NCBI RefSeq assembly: GCF_003853415.1
Contig: NZ_QTPP01000059.1
Span: forward strand, 1 to 41,076
Length of the DNA stretch: 41,076 nucleotides
Origin: Burkholderia sp. Bp9142
Lineage (GTDB): Bacteria; Pseudomonadota; Gammaproteobacteria; Burkholderiales; Burkholderiaceae
Direction: 5' to 3'
The notes under the pieces were generated by a model. It was not told where the DNA came from. It made no database searches and saw only the letters and a list, made by a program, of their open reading frames with translations. This document shows, piece by piece, positions 8,756 to 17,142 of this stretch. The stretch's first letter is position 1. Every line of letters starts with the position of its first letter. Made by a program: the position numbers and the translations under genes.

Positions 8756-9637
8756 TCAGTCGACGATCCGCATCGAATAGTCGGTCGCGCGCACGTCCTT
8801 CGTCAGCGCGCCGATCGAGATGCGGTCGACGCCCGTCTCCGCGAACGTGCGCGCCGTATCGAAATTGACGCCGCCCGACACTTCGAGCACGGCCTTGCCG
8901 GCCGCGACGCGCACGGCTTCGCGCATCATGTCGAGCGTGAAGTTGTCGAGCAGCACCGACTGCGCGCCATGCGCGAGCGCCGTGTCGAGCTGCGCGAGCG
9001 TCTCGACTTCGACCTGCACCGGCACGCCCGCATCCAGCGCGAACGCCGCATCGAGCGCTTCGCCGACGCCGCCGGCTGCCGCGATGTGGTTTTCCTTGAT
9101 CAGGATGCCGTCGTACAGCGCGAGACGCTGGTTCTCGCCGCCGCCGACCCGTACCGCGTACTTCTGCGCGAGCCGCAGGCCCGGCAGCGTCTTGCGCGTA
9201 TCGAGGATCTTCGCGCGCGTGCCTTCGACGCGATCGACGTAACGGCGCGTCGCACTCGCGACGCCCGACAGCAGCTGCAGGAAATTCAGCCCGTTGCGTT
9301 CGGCCGTCAACAGCGCCCGCGCCGGCCCTTCGAGTTCGCAGACCGTCGAATCCGGCGTCATCCGGTCGCCTTCGCGATAGCGCCACTGCACGACGATCGA
9401 CGGATCGATCCGCGCGATGACGGCCTCGAACCACGGCACGCCGCACAGCACCGCTTCCTCGCGCACGATGATGCGCGCGCGGCGCGGCTTGCCGGCCGGC
9501 ACGAGGCGCCCGGTCTGGTCGCCGGTGCCGACGTCTTCGGCGATCGCATCGGCGACGTTGCGCGCGATCGCTTCGTCGAATGCCGCACCGTATTGTGCGC
9601 GGACGCTGTCGAACAGCGGGGAGACTGCACCAGTCAT
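8756..9637 (-). CDS. nadC: Nicotinate-nucleotide pyrophosphorylase (quinolinate phosphoribosyltransferase)
   Basis: Third enzyme of de novo NAD synthesis: quinolinate plus PRPP gives nicotinate mononucleotide, CO2 and pyrophosphate. 293 residues starting MTGAVSPLFDSVRAQYG. Family segments are EDVGTGDQTG, ERNGLNFLQLLSGVAS, ILDTRKTLPGLRLAQKYAVR, NHRLALYDGILIKENH-like NQRLALYDGILIKENHI, EVETLAQLDTAL and LEVSGGVNFDTARTFAETG. The frame stays open far upstream, inside nadA. The ATG at 9635-9637 overlaps the nadA stop as ATGA, which shows translational coupling and fixes the start. Confidence 0.97.
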   Translation of the reverse strand: MTGAVSPLFDSVRAQYGAAFDEAIARNVADAIAEDVGTGDQTGRLVPAGKPRRARIIVREEAVLCGVPWFEAVIARIDPSIVVQWRYREGDRMTPDSTVCELEGPARALLTAERNGLNFLQLLSGVASATRRYVDRVEGTRAKILDTRKTLPGLRLAQKYAVRVGGGENQRLALYDGILIKENHIAAAGGVGEALDAAFALDAGVPVQVEVETLAQLDTALAHGAQSVLLDNFTLDMMREAVRVAAGKAVLEVSGGVNFDTARTFAETGVDRISIGALTKDVRATDYSMRIVD

Positions 9638-10770
9638 GCAGCCCCCACGTTCGCGAACAGTTGCTGGTCGCGCTGCAGATCGCCGCTCGCCTGCACGCGC
9701 TTCTTGTGCGCCGCCGCGAAATCGAGCATCCGGTCGATCGGCAGACGCGCGCGCACGCCGATCGCGGGATCGACGAAGATCTCGTTGTGACCGCGTTCCA
9801 GCACGTCGGCGAGGTTCGCGAGGCCGTTCATCGCCATCCACGGGCAATGCGCGCAGCTCTTGCAGGTCGCGCTGTTGCCGGCCGTCGGCGCGGCGATGAA
9901 GGTCTTGCCGGGCGCCGCGAGCCGCATCTTGTGCAGGATGCCGAGATCGGTCGCGACGATGAAGTGCGTCGCATCGAACTTCACGGCCGCGTCGATCAGC
10001 TGCGTCGTCGAGCCGACGACGTCCGCCTGCGCGACGACGTTTTCCGGTGACTCGGGATGCACGAGCACCTTCGCGTCCGGATATTCGGCACGCAGCAGGT
10101 CGAGCTCGATGCCCTTGAATTCGTCGTGGACGAGGCACGAACCCTGCCACAGCAGCATGTCCGCGCCGGTTTTCTTCTGGATGTAGCTGCCGAGATGGCG
10201 ATCGGGTGCCCAGATGATCTTCTCGCCCCGCGCGTGCAGGTCGGCGACGATCTCGAGTCCGATCGACGACGTGACCATCCAGTCCGCGCGCGCCTTCACG
10301 GCGGCGCTGGTGTTCGCGTAGACGACGACGGTGCGGTCGGGATGCGCATCGCAGAACGCGGAGAATTCGTCGACCGGGCAGCCGAGGTCGAGCGAGCAGG
10401 TCGCGTCGAGATCGGGCATCAGTACGCGTTTGCCGGGGCTCAGGATCTTCGCGGTTTCGCCCATGAAGCGCACGCCGGCGACGACGAGCGTCTGCGCGTC
10501 GTGGTCGCGGCCGAAGCGGGCCATTTCGAGCGAATCGGCGACGCAGCCGCCGGTTTCGTCGGCCAGTTCCTGCAGTTCGGCATCCACGTAGTAGTGAGCG
10601 ACGAGCACGGCCTTTTCACGGGCGAGCAGCGCCTTGATGCGCGCCTTCAGTGCTGCGCGTTCTTCGGCGGACGGAGCATCGGGCACCTTGGCCCACGCTT
10701 GCCCGACGCCACAGACGGTTCCTGCCGAGACCGGCCGGTCGTACTCGACGGATTTGATCGTCGATTGCAT
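9634..10770 (-). CDS. nadA: Quinolinate synthase
   Basis: Second enzyme of de novo NAD synthesis: a [4Fe-4S] enzyme condensing iminoaspartate with dihydroxyacetone phosphate to quinolinate. About 378 residues. Substrate motif VAHYYVDAELQELAD is near the N-terminus. Candidate cluster cysteines occur in DATCSLDLGCPV, QGSCLVHDEF and the C-terminal CKSCAHCPWM. Two in-frame ATG codons stand at 10776 and 10770. AGGAG is only two bases before the first but eight before the second, so 10770 is preferred. The ribosome binding site directly abuts the 49-bp hairpin repeat array. Operon with nadC. Confidence 0.96.
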   Translation of the reverse strand: MQSTIKSVEYDRPVSAGTVCGVGQAWAKVPDAPSAEERAALKARIKALLAREKAVLVAHYYVDAELQELADETGGCVADSLEMARFGRDHDAQTLVVAGVRFMGETAKILSPGKRVLMPDLDATCSLDLGCPVDEFSAFCDAHPDRTVVVYANTSAAVKARADWMVTSSIGLEIVADLHARGEKIIWAPDRHLGSYIQKKTGADMLLWQGSCLVHDEFKGIELDLLRAEYPDAKVLVHPESPENVVAQADVVGSTTQLIDAAVKFDATHFIVATDLGILHKMRLAAPGKTFIAAPTAGNSATCKSCAHCPWMAMNGLANLADVLERGHNEIFVDPAIGVRARLPIDRMLDFAAAHKKRVQASGDLQRDQQLFANVGAA

Positions 10771-10783
10771 CTCCATATCTCCT

Positions 10784-11028
10784 GTCGGCCCGAGTTAGCG
10801 CTTTAGCGCTTACTCGGGCCCCATGCTTCGCGGTCGGCCCGAGTTAGCGCTTTAGCGCTTATTCGGGCCCCATGCTTCGCGGTCGGCCCGAGTTTGTGCT
10901 TTAGCGCTTATTCGGGCCCCATGCTTCGCGGTCGGCCCGAGTTAGTGCTTTAGCACTTACTCTGGTCCCATGCTTCGCGGTCGACCCGAGTTAGCGCTTC
11001 GACGCCGACTCCAGCCCCATCCTCTACG
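10784..11028. repeat. Five tandem 49-bp units, each a hairpin
   Basis: Contiguous units start at 10784, 10833, 10882, 10931 and 10980, each 49 bp with no spacers. Units 1 and 2 are almost identical; divergence grows toward unit 5, which has lost much of the hairpin. Each unit contains a nearly perfect inverted repeat: outer arms GCCCGAGT and ACTCGGGC, inner arms AGCGC and GCGCT around a TTTA loop, with one T-T mismatch between the two stem parts. A CCATGCTTCGCGGTCG linker joins the units. The array fills the space between the desaturase terminator and the nadA ribosome binding site, so it lies in or just upstream of the nadA leader. Confidence 0.95.
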
Positions 11029-11114
11029 CTCGCCCCGGGGGCGCCACGTCGGCGCGGCCCCAAGCCTCATACGAATTCCGGCGCCTCCGCTCGTCCTTCG
11101 AAAACCGTCGGCCC

Positions 11115-11144
11115 AAAAGAAAAAACCCCGCCAACGCGGGGTTT
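11115..11144 (-). terminator. Rho-independent terminator of the desaturase gene
   Basis: Stem CCCCGC (11126-11131) and GCGGGG (11136-11141) with loop CAAC, extended by A/T pairs. Read on the minus strand it ends in TTTTTTCTTTT. It lies about 30 bp after the desaturase stop. The stretch 11029-11114 between it and the repeat array holds nothing recognisable. Confidence 0.88.
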
Positions 11145-11175
11145 GTGACGTCCTGAGATTCTAATCGATTTCGAA

Positions 11176-12372
11176 TCAGGCGTAGCGGCGCAGACGCGTC
11201 GCGAATTCCTGCAGCGCCTTGATGCCGCTTTGTTCCGCGCGATGGCACCAATCCTGCAATTGCGCGAGCAGCTGTTCGCGCGATGCGGTCGAGCGATCCC
11301 AGATCGCGGCCAGATCCTGGCGCAGCTGGAAGTACGTATGCAGCTTCTGGCTGTTCGCGAAAATCTCCGGCAGCAGCTTCTTCTGCGGCTCGTCGAGGCC
11401 GTCAGCGTCCTTGTGGAACCACTTGCGCGCGCCGCGCATCAGCTGGTACTTCTCGCTCGAACCGAGTTCCTTCAGGTGCGCGAGCTCCTGGCGGTACGCA
11501 CGCTTCACGGCCTTGCCGTAGCGCGCCATCACTTCGTAGCGGTTCGACAGCACGGCTTGCAGCGTTTCCTGGTCGAGCACCGTCTTCGGCTTGTTCAGGC
11601 GCGGCGTCGGCGCAACTTTCTTCACCTTCGCGAGACCGAATGCCGACATGATGCGGATGTACATCCAGCCGATGTCGAACTCGTACCACTTGTTCGACAG
11701 CTTCGCGGACGTCGCGAACGTGTGGTGGTTGTTGTGCAGTTCTTCGCCGCCGATCACGATGCCCCACGGGAACAGGTTCGTGCTCGCATCGGCCGAGTTG
11801 AAGTTGCGGTAGCCCCAGAAGTGGCCGAAGCCGTTCACGACACCGGCGGCCCAGAACGGAATCCAGACCATCTGCACGGCCCACACGGTCAGGCCGAGCA
11901 CGCCGAACAGCGCGACGTCGATCACCATCATCATGCTGATGCCGAGAATCGGATACTTCGTGTACAGATTGCGTTCGAGCCAGTCGTTCGGCGTGCCGTG
12001 GCCAAACTTGCGCATCGTCTCTTCGTTCTTCGCTTCCGCGCGATACAGCTCGGCGCCTTCGAGGAACACCTTCCAGATGCCGCGCGTCTGCGGGCTGTGC
12101 GGATCTTCCTCGGTCTCGCACTTCGCATGGTGCTTGCGGTGAATCGCGGCCCACTGACCCGTCAGCATGCCGGTCGTCATCCACAGCCAGAGGCGGAAGA
12201 AGTGGCTCGCGATCGGATGCAGCTCCAGCGCGCGGTGCGCCTGGCAGCGGTGCAGGTAGACCGTCACGCCGATGATCGTCACGTGCGTGACGGCCAGCGC
12301 GAACAGCGCGACCTGCCACCACGAAAAATGCAGGAGCCCGTGGGAAAGAAAATCGAGCAGGGAATTCAACAA
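11176..12372 (-). CDS. Membrane fatty-acid (acyl-CoA/acyl-lipid) desaturase
   Basis: Di-iron integral-membrane desaturase that introduces a cis double bond into fatty acyl chains. 398 residues. The three histidine boxes are present: HRCQAH at residues 41-46, HRKHH at 78-82 and HNNHH near residue 213, with hydrophobic membrane spans between them. The region after about residue 240 is charged and helical rather than membrane-embedded. The frame begins with two TTG codons at 12372-12367 and has no ATG before the first histidine box, so a TTG start with a weak AGGT Shine-Dalgarno is likely. Exact regiospecificity (probably delta-9) cannot be told from the sequence. A T-rich spacer of about 220 bp (12373-12595) separates it from mscS. 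Confidence 0.9.
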   Translation of the reverse strand: MLNSLLDFLSHGLLHFSWWQVALFALAVTHVTIIGVTVYLHRCQAHRALELHPIASHFFRLWLWMTTGMLTGQWAAIHRKHHAKCETEEDPHSPQTRGIWKVFLEGAELYRAEAKNEETMRKFGHGTPNDWLERNLYTKYPILGISMMMVIDVALFGVLGLTVWAVQMVWIPFWAAGVVNGFGHFWGYRNFNSADASTNLFPWGIVIGGEELHNNHHTFATSAKLSNKWYEFDIGWMYIRIMSAFGLAKVKKVAPTPRLNKPKTVLDQETLQAVLSNRYEVMARYGKAVKRAYRQELAHLKELGSSEKYQLMRGARKWFHKDADGLDEPQKKLLPEIFANSQKLHTYFQLRQDLAAIWDRSTASREQLLAQLQDWCHRAEQSGIKALQEFATRLRRYA

Positions 12373-12595
12373 GGCAGTTACCTGTGATGAGAGCGACGCC
12401 GGCGCAAGCCGACGTCATAAAAATGAAAGCATACCGCGTGTAGACCGGAATTTTACTTCAACCGTTCCAAGTCTTTGTAAAAAATGAATATTTTCTTGTC
12501 TTGACGCAACGCGGACAGTCCATTGACGGACCGGGAGAGCCTCGTGATCCGCTTCTGGCCGCTGAACTTGCCCGATTCGCGCCGGCGCGGCGCGC

Positions 12596-13987
12596 CTAGG
12601 CCGCCGACACCTGCCCGTCCACCGGGCCGCCGCCGGCCACGGGCACGGGCACGCCCCCGGCCACCGCGCCGGTCGCCGCAAGACCGTCCGGCAGGCCGAC
12701 CACGCGCACTTCGCGCTGCGGGAACGGAATCGAGATCCCGTGCTCGCCGAAGAGCCGCCAGATGTTGCGGTTCACGGCCGAACGCACGCCCGACGTGCCC
12801 GTCGCCGAATCCTCGATCCAGAAGCCGAGCTCCAGATCGATCCCGTCCGCGCCGAAGCTGACCAGGTACGGGGTCGGTGCCGGCTCGGCGAGCACGCGCG
12901 GCACGCCGTTGGCGGCTTCCGCGAGCACCGACAGCGCCTGCTCGACGTCGCTGGTATAGGCGACCTGCACGGCGACCTTCGCGTAGCCGCGCGTCAGGTA
13001 CGACGACTGGTTCTGCACGACGTCGGTGATCAGCTTCTCGTTCGGGATCAGCGTCTCGTTGCCGTCCAGGCCGCGCACGACCGTGTAGCGCGTGCGGATC
13101 TGCGTGACGACGCCCTGCAGCCCGCCGACGCTGATCGCGTCGCCGAGCCGCAGCGAGCGGTCGAGCAGGATGATGAAGCCCGATACGTAGTTGCTGGCGA
13201 TCTTCTGCAGCCCGAAGCCGAGGCCGACACCCACCGCGCCGCCGAACACGCCGAGCACCGTCACGTCGATGCCGACGAGCGACAGCCCGATCAGGATCGC
13301 CGCGAACACCAGCAGCGCGCGGCCGACCCGCGACAGCACGACCTTCAGGTTCGCGTCGAGCGTGCTCGCGCGCGTCAGGCGATCCTCGAGCACCGAGCCG
13401 AGCCACATCGCGACCATCAGCGTCACGCACACCCACAGCGCGCCGGAGATCACCGACAGCAGCGTGAGATGCGCAGTGGCAACGCGAAACTGCACGCTGT
13501 CGAGCCAGCCGAGCACGTCGCGCTGGATGCCGAGCACGGTCAGCACCATCGCGGCCCACACGACGGTCGACACGAGCTTCTCGACGATCGACAGCCACGC
13601 ATGCGTGTGGCCATCGCGCGCGAACACGCGCCGCGCGAAGAAGAACAGCACGTAGATCAGCCCGATGCCGAACAGCGGCACGAGCGCGAGCGACAGTAGC
13701 GCCGTCGACATGAACGGGTCGAACGCAAGCTGCACGACGCCGACGAAAATGCCGCCGAACAGCGGGAACAGCGCGCGCTTCAGGCTTTGCGCGCCCGCAC
13801 CGGGCGCGCGTCCGGCCGCCCTGCGGCGCGCATCGATCCGGCCGTGCACGAAGCGCGCGGCCACCCATGCGAAACACAGCGCGCCGACGAGGATCGCCGC
13901 CTGCCAGATCATCACCGGCTGGTGGAAATCGCGCATCACCGAGGCCAGCCGGTGCGACAGCAGGCGGCTTTGCAGACTCTCCATCAT
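12596..13987 (-). CDS. MscS-family mechanosensitive ion channel
   Basis: Inner-membrane channel that opens under hypo-osmotic tension. 463 residues with several hydrophobic helices in the first half. The pore-lining helix region has the family pattern GVFGGAVGVGLGFGLQKIA followed by NYVSGFIILLDRSLRLGDAI (about residues 240-280). The beta domain then follows (GVVTQIRTRYTVVRGLDG, LIPNEKLI) with the C-terminal alpha/beta vestibule (IWRLFGEHGISIPFPQREV). It is larger than E. coli MscS (286 residues) because of extra N-terminal membrane helices. The C-terminal tail is Gly/Pro/Val-rich. It lies 15 bp after the methyltransferase gene and is probably cotranscribed with it. Confidence 0.93.
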   Translation of the reverse strand: MMESLQSRLLSHRLASVMRDFHQPVMIWQAAILVGALCFAWVAARFVHGRIDARRRAAGRAPGAGAQSLKRALFPLFGGIFVGVVQLAFDPFMSTALLSLALVPLFGIGLIYVLFFFARRVFARDGHTHAWLSIVEKLVSTVVWAAMVLTVLGIQRDVLGWLDSVQFRVATAHLTLLSVISGALWVCVTLMVAMWLGSVLEDRLTRASTLDANLKVVLSRVGRALLVFAAILIGLSLVGIDVTVLGVFGGAVGVGLGFGLQKIASNYVSGFIILLDRSLRLGDAISVGGLQGVVTQIRTRYTVVRGLDGNETLIPNEKLITDVVQNQSSYLTRGYAKVAVQVAYTSDVEQALSVLAEAANGVPRVLAEPAPTPYLVSFGADGIDLELGFWIEDSATGTSGVRSAVNRNIWRLFGEHGISIPFPQREVRVVGLPDGLAATGAVAGGVPVPVAGGGPVDGQVSAA

Positions 13988-14002
13988 CCGTCCGAGCCGC
14001 CG

Positions 14003-15265
14003 TTACTGCGCGCGCCGTTCGAGCACCGCGGCGAAGAAGCCGTCGGTCGCATGGCGGTGCGGCCACAGCGACAGGTAGTCGCCGGTCTCGAGCTCGATGC
14101 GCTGGTCGGCCAGCACCTTCTGCGCAGGCACCAGCACGAAGTCCGGATGGTCGGCCAGGAACTGCTCGACGATCGCTTCGTTCTCCGCGTCGAGCACGCT
14201 GCAGGTCGCGTACACGAGCCGGCCGCCCTTCTTCACGAGACGGGCGGCGCTCGCGAGGATCGACGCCTGCTTCGGCGCGAGCTCCTCGATCGACGTGCGC
14301 GTCTGGCGCCACTTGAGGTCGGGGTTGCGGCGCAGCGTGCCCAGGCCGCTGCACGGCGCGTCGACCAGCACGCGGTCGATCTTGCCGGCGAGCCGCTTGA
14401 TCTTCGCATCGTGCTCGCTGTCGATTAGCACCGGGTTCACGTTCGACAGCCCGCTGCGCGCGAGGCGCGGCTTCAGCTTCGTGAGGCGCTTTTCCGACAC
14501 GTCGAACGCATAGAGGCGCCCGGTCGAGCGCATCATCGCGCCGAGCGCGAGCGTCTTGCCGCCGGCGCCCGCGCAGAAATCGACGACCATCTCGCCGCGG
14601 CGCGGCGCGACCAGCGAGCACAGCAGCTGGCTGCCTTCGTCCTGCACCTCGATCTGGCCTTCCTCGAACAGCTTCAGGCGCGTCAGCGCCGGCTTGCCGA
14701 CGACGCGCACGCCATGCGGCGCGAACGGCGTTGCGCCCGCGTCAATGCCGTTCGCGCGCAGCGCGTCGATCACCTGGTCGCGCGTCGCCTTCTGCGCGTT
14801 GGCGCGCAGGTCGAGCGGCGCCGGGTAGTTCAGCGCGGCGGCGAGCTGCCCGAGCTCGTCGGCGTCGAAACGGGCCGACAGCGCCTGGTAGATCCAGTCC
14901 GGCAGGTTGGTGCGCACGCGCACCGGCAGGCTCGCCGGGTCGATCTTCGACACGTGCTCGAGCCACGCGGCCTCGGTGGCGGACACGAACGGCTTCAGCG
15001 CGTTGCGGCCTTGCGTCTGCATCATGCCCAGTAACGTAAGGCGCCGCGCGGGGCTGCCCGTGCCGCTCTCGGCCAGGTGCGAAAACTCCATCTTCCGGCG
15101 CAGCACCGCGAACACCGCCTCGGCGATCACGCCGCGCTCGGCATGCCCGAGCTTCGGATGCGCGCGGAAGAACCGGCTCGTCGTCGCGTCGGCAGGGCCG
15201 GTGAACTTCAGCACCTCGGCCAGCAAGGTCTCGGTCTGGCCAATCAGGAATCCGTGCAGCTTCAT
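14003..15265 (-). CDS. RsmB/NOP family 16S rRNA cytosine-C5 methyltransferase
   Basis: SAM-dependent RNA m5C methyltransferase, 420 residues. The N-terminal region (SRFFRAHPKLGHAERGVIAE, AVFAVLRRKMEF) resembles the NusB-like domain of RsmB. The SAM pocket is VDFCAGAGGKTLALGAM. The two catalytic cysteines sit in DAPCSGLGTLRRNPD (around residue 307) and YATCSVLDAENEAIV (around residue 352). Burkholderia genomes carry another rsmB near fmt; this copy, coupled to purN, is a paralogue whose exact target base I cannot assign. Its ATG overlaps the purN stop as ATGA. Confidence 0.92.
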   Translation of the reverse strand: MKLHGFLIGQTETLLAEVLKFTGPADATTSRFFRAHPKLGHAERGVIAEAVFAVLRRKMEFSHLAESGTGSPARRLTLLGMMQTQGRNALKPFVSATEAAWLEHVSKIDPASLPVRVRTNLPDWIYQALSARFDADELGQLAAALNYPAPLDLRANAQKATRDQVIDALRANGIDAGATPFAPHGVRVVGKPALTRLKLFEEGQIEVQDEGSQLLCSLVAPRRGEMVVDFCAGAGGKTLALGAMMRSTGRLYAFDVSEKRLTKLKPRLARSGLSNVNPVLIDSEHDAKIKRLAGKIDRVLVDAPCSGLGTLRRNPDLKWRQTRTSIEELAPKQASILASAARLVKKGGRLVYATCSVLDAENEAIVEQFLADHPDFVLVPAQKVLADQRIELETGDYLSLWPHRHATDGFFAAVLERRAQ

Positions 15266-15924
15266 ACGCCCTCGCTCGTTTCGGTATGCGGTTGATCCGC
15301 GAAAATCCAGCGCGCCTCTTCCGGCGCCACCACTGCCCGCCCATTCTCGAGGCGCAGGCGCCCCTCGACGAACCAGCGCACCGCACGCGGATACAGCACG
15401 TGCTCGACCGTCAGCACACGCTGCGCGAGCGCCGCCGCGTCGTCGCCCGCGCGCACGGGCACCGCGCCCTGCGCGACGATCGCGCCGCTGTCGAGTTCGG
15501 GAATCACGAAATGCACGCTCGCGCCATGCAGCGCAACGCCGGCATCCAGCGCCTGCTGATGCGTATGAATGCCCTTGAAGCTCGGCAACAGCGACGGATG
15601 GATGTTCAGCAGGCGGCCCTCATATCGTCTGACGAAATCGGGCGTCAGGATGCGCATGAAGCCGGCGAGCACGACGAGATCGGGCGCGAAACGGTCGATT
15701 TCGGCGGCGAGCGCCGCATCGAAGCTGTCGCGGCCGTCGAACGAACGATGGTCGACCACCGCGGTCGCCACCCCGTGCGACGCGGCAAAAGCCAGGCCGG
15801 CCGCATCGGGCCGGTTGGCGATCACGGCGGCAACCTCGGCCGGCCAGCGTTCCTGCGCGCACGCGCGGACGATGGCCTCCATGTTGCTGCCGCGACCGGA
15901 AATCAGGATCACGAGTTTTTTCAT
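15262..15924 (-). CDS. purN: Phosphoribosylglycinamide formyltransferase
   Basis: Third step of purine synthesis: transfers formyl from 10-formyl-THF to GAR. 220 residues. MKKLVILISGRGSNMEAIV binds the phosphoribosyl substrate. The catalytic Asn-His pair is in NIHPSLLPSFKGIHTHQQAL and the Asp in IPELDSGAIVAQ. Length is normal. No Shine-Dalgarno sequence is visible. TAAAAT ends only six bases before the ATG, which suggests a leaderless or near-leaderless transcript. The start of the downstream methyltransferase gene overlaps its stop by four bases. Confidence 0.97.
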   Translation of the reverse strand: MKKLVILISGRGSNMEAIVRACAQERWPAEVAAVIANRPDAAGLAFAASHGVATAVVDHRSFDGRDSFDAALAAEIDRFAPDLVVLAGFMRILTPDFVRRYEGRLLNIHPSLLPSFKGIHTHQQALDAGVALHGASVHFVIPELDSGAIVAQGAVPVRAGDDAAALAQRVLTVEHVLYPRAVRWFVEGRLRLENGRAVVAPEEARWIFADQPHTETSEGV

Positions 15925-15988
15925 CTGCGAATTTTACCATTCGCCCCCGCGTTTCCCCCCTTCTCGGCCGCCGGGCCGCCCGAACGTT

Positions 15989-15994
15989 TATAAT
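15989..15994 (+). promoter_or_regulatory. Candidate -10 box (TATAAT) for ribF-ileS-lspA
   Basis: A perfect TATAAT in otherwise G+C-rich DNA between divergent purN and ribF. The DNA 17 bp upstream has no convincing -35, so this is a partial promoter call. A start near 16001 would give a leader of about 45 nt, with no room for an FMN riboswitch. Confidence 0.45.
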
Positions 15995-16046
15995 CTTCTG
16001 CTTTGCGGCATCCCACCGCCCATTCCCCGACGCTGCATCCGCTATC

Positions 16047-17039
16047 GTGAAAGTCTTCCGCGGCCTGCCCAACGCCGAGAGCCGCGCGCCGTGCGCGCTG
16101 ACGATCGGCAACTTCGACGGTGTCCATCGCGGCCACCAGGCCCTGCTCGCGCGCGTGCGCGCGGCAGCGGACGCGCGCGGCCTGCCCGTGTGCGTGATGA
16201 CCTTCGAGCCGCACCCGCGCGAATTCTTCAACCCGGCCGGCGCGCCGCCGCGCATCGCGATGCTGCGCGACAAGCTGGAAGCGCTGCGCGACCACGGGGT
16301 CGACCGCGTCGTCGTCGAGCACTTCAACCACACGTTCGCGAGCCAGTCCCCGCAGGCGTTCGTCGAACGCACGCTGGTGAACGGGCTGCACACGCGCTGG
16401 ATGATGGTCGGCGACGATTTCTGCTACGGCGCGAAGCGCGCGGGCACCTTCGACACGCTGAAGGCGGCCGGCGAGCAGTACGGCTTCAAGGTCGAGCAGA
16501 TGGGTACGGTCGCAGGCAGCGACGGCACGCGCATCTCCAGCTCGGGCGTGCGCGCCGCGCTCGCCGCGGGCGATCTCGACGCCGCCGCGCAGGCGCTCGG
16601 CCACGGCTACGCGATCAGCGGCCACGTCGCGCACGGGCTGAAGCTCGGCCGCGACCTCGGCTTCCCGACCCTGAACCTGCCGATCGCACACAAGCGGCCG
16701 GCGCTCGCGGGCATCTTCGTCGTGCAGGTGCATGGCCTGGGCCCCACCCCGCTGCCGGGCGTCGCGAGCCTCGGGCTGCGCCCGACCGTCGACGATTCCG
16801 GCCGCGTGCTGCTCGAAGTCCACCTGCTCGACTGGCACGGCGACGCGTACGGCAAGCTGATCCGCGTCGAGTTCCTGAAGAAGCTGCGCGACGAGGCGAA
16901 GTTCGACGATCTCGAGGCGCTGTCGCGCGCGATCGCGCTGGACGTCGCGAATGCGCGCGCGTACTTCGTCGAGCGCGACCGCGCGCCGGGCAGCCGCGCA
17001 ACCGGCTTCTCGACCTCGGCGACCGACCGAATTAGCTGA
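16047..17039 (+). CDS. ribF: Bifunctional riboflavin kinase / FAD synthetase
   Basis: Converts riboflavin to FMN and then FAD. 330 residues. The N-terminal nucleotidyltransferase domain has TIGNFDGVHRGHQALLARV and, further on, GTRISSSGVRAAL. The C-terminal flavokinase domain has GHVAHGLKLGRDLGFPTLNL and LEVHLLDWHGDAYGKLIRVEF-type strands. The start is a GTG (VKVFRGLPNAESRAP) with no clear Shine-Dalgarno. It heads the ribF-ileS-lspA group; the tail (SRATGFSTSATDRIS) is variable. Confidence 0.96.
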   Translation: MKVFRGLPNAESRAPCALTIGNFDGVHRGHQALLARVRAAADARGLPVCVMTFEPHPREFFNPAGAPPRIAMLRDKLEALRDHGVDRVVVEHFNHTFASQSPQAFVERTLVNGLHTRWMMVGDDFCYGAKRAGTFDTLKAAGEQYGFKVEQMGTVAGSDGTRISSSGVRAALAAGDLDAAAQALGHGYAISGHVAHGLKLGRDLGFPTLNLPIAHKRPALAGIFVVQVHGLGPTPLPGVASLGLRPTVDDSGRVLLEVHLLDWHGDAYGKLIRVEFLKKLRDEAKFDDLEALSRAIALDVANARAYFVERDRAPGSRATGFSTSATDRIS

Positions 17040-17142
17040 TCCGGCCGGCGGCGCCCCCGCGCCGCACCCTCGCGCCGCCGACACGCGCGCCTCCCCGATT
17101 CACGACGCACGAGCGTCCCCCGATTTAGATAGCGATCCCATC

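Noticed and set aside
10784..11028. Tandem repeats that might be a CRISPR array
   Set aside because: Units are directly adjacent with no unique spacers, and each unit is itself a full hairpin; no cas genes are present.
10784..11028. NAD-binding riboswitch upstream of nadA
   Set aside because: The repeated simple hairpins do not resemble the known nadA motif, which is a single compact element; only the location would support the idea.
11029..11114. A sixth degenerate copy of the 49-bp unit
   Set aside because: Only the CTCGCCCCGGG start is loosely similar; no inverted repeat remains.
15995..16046. FMN riboswitch upstream of ribF
   Set aside because: The space between the -10 box and the GTG is about 50 nt, too short for the element, and no matching conserved stems are seen.
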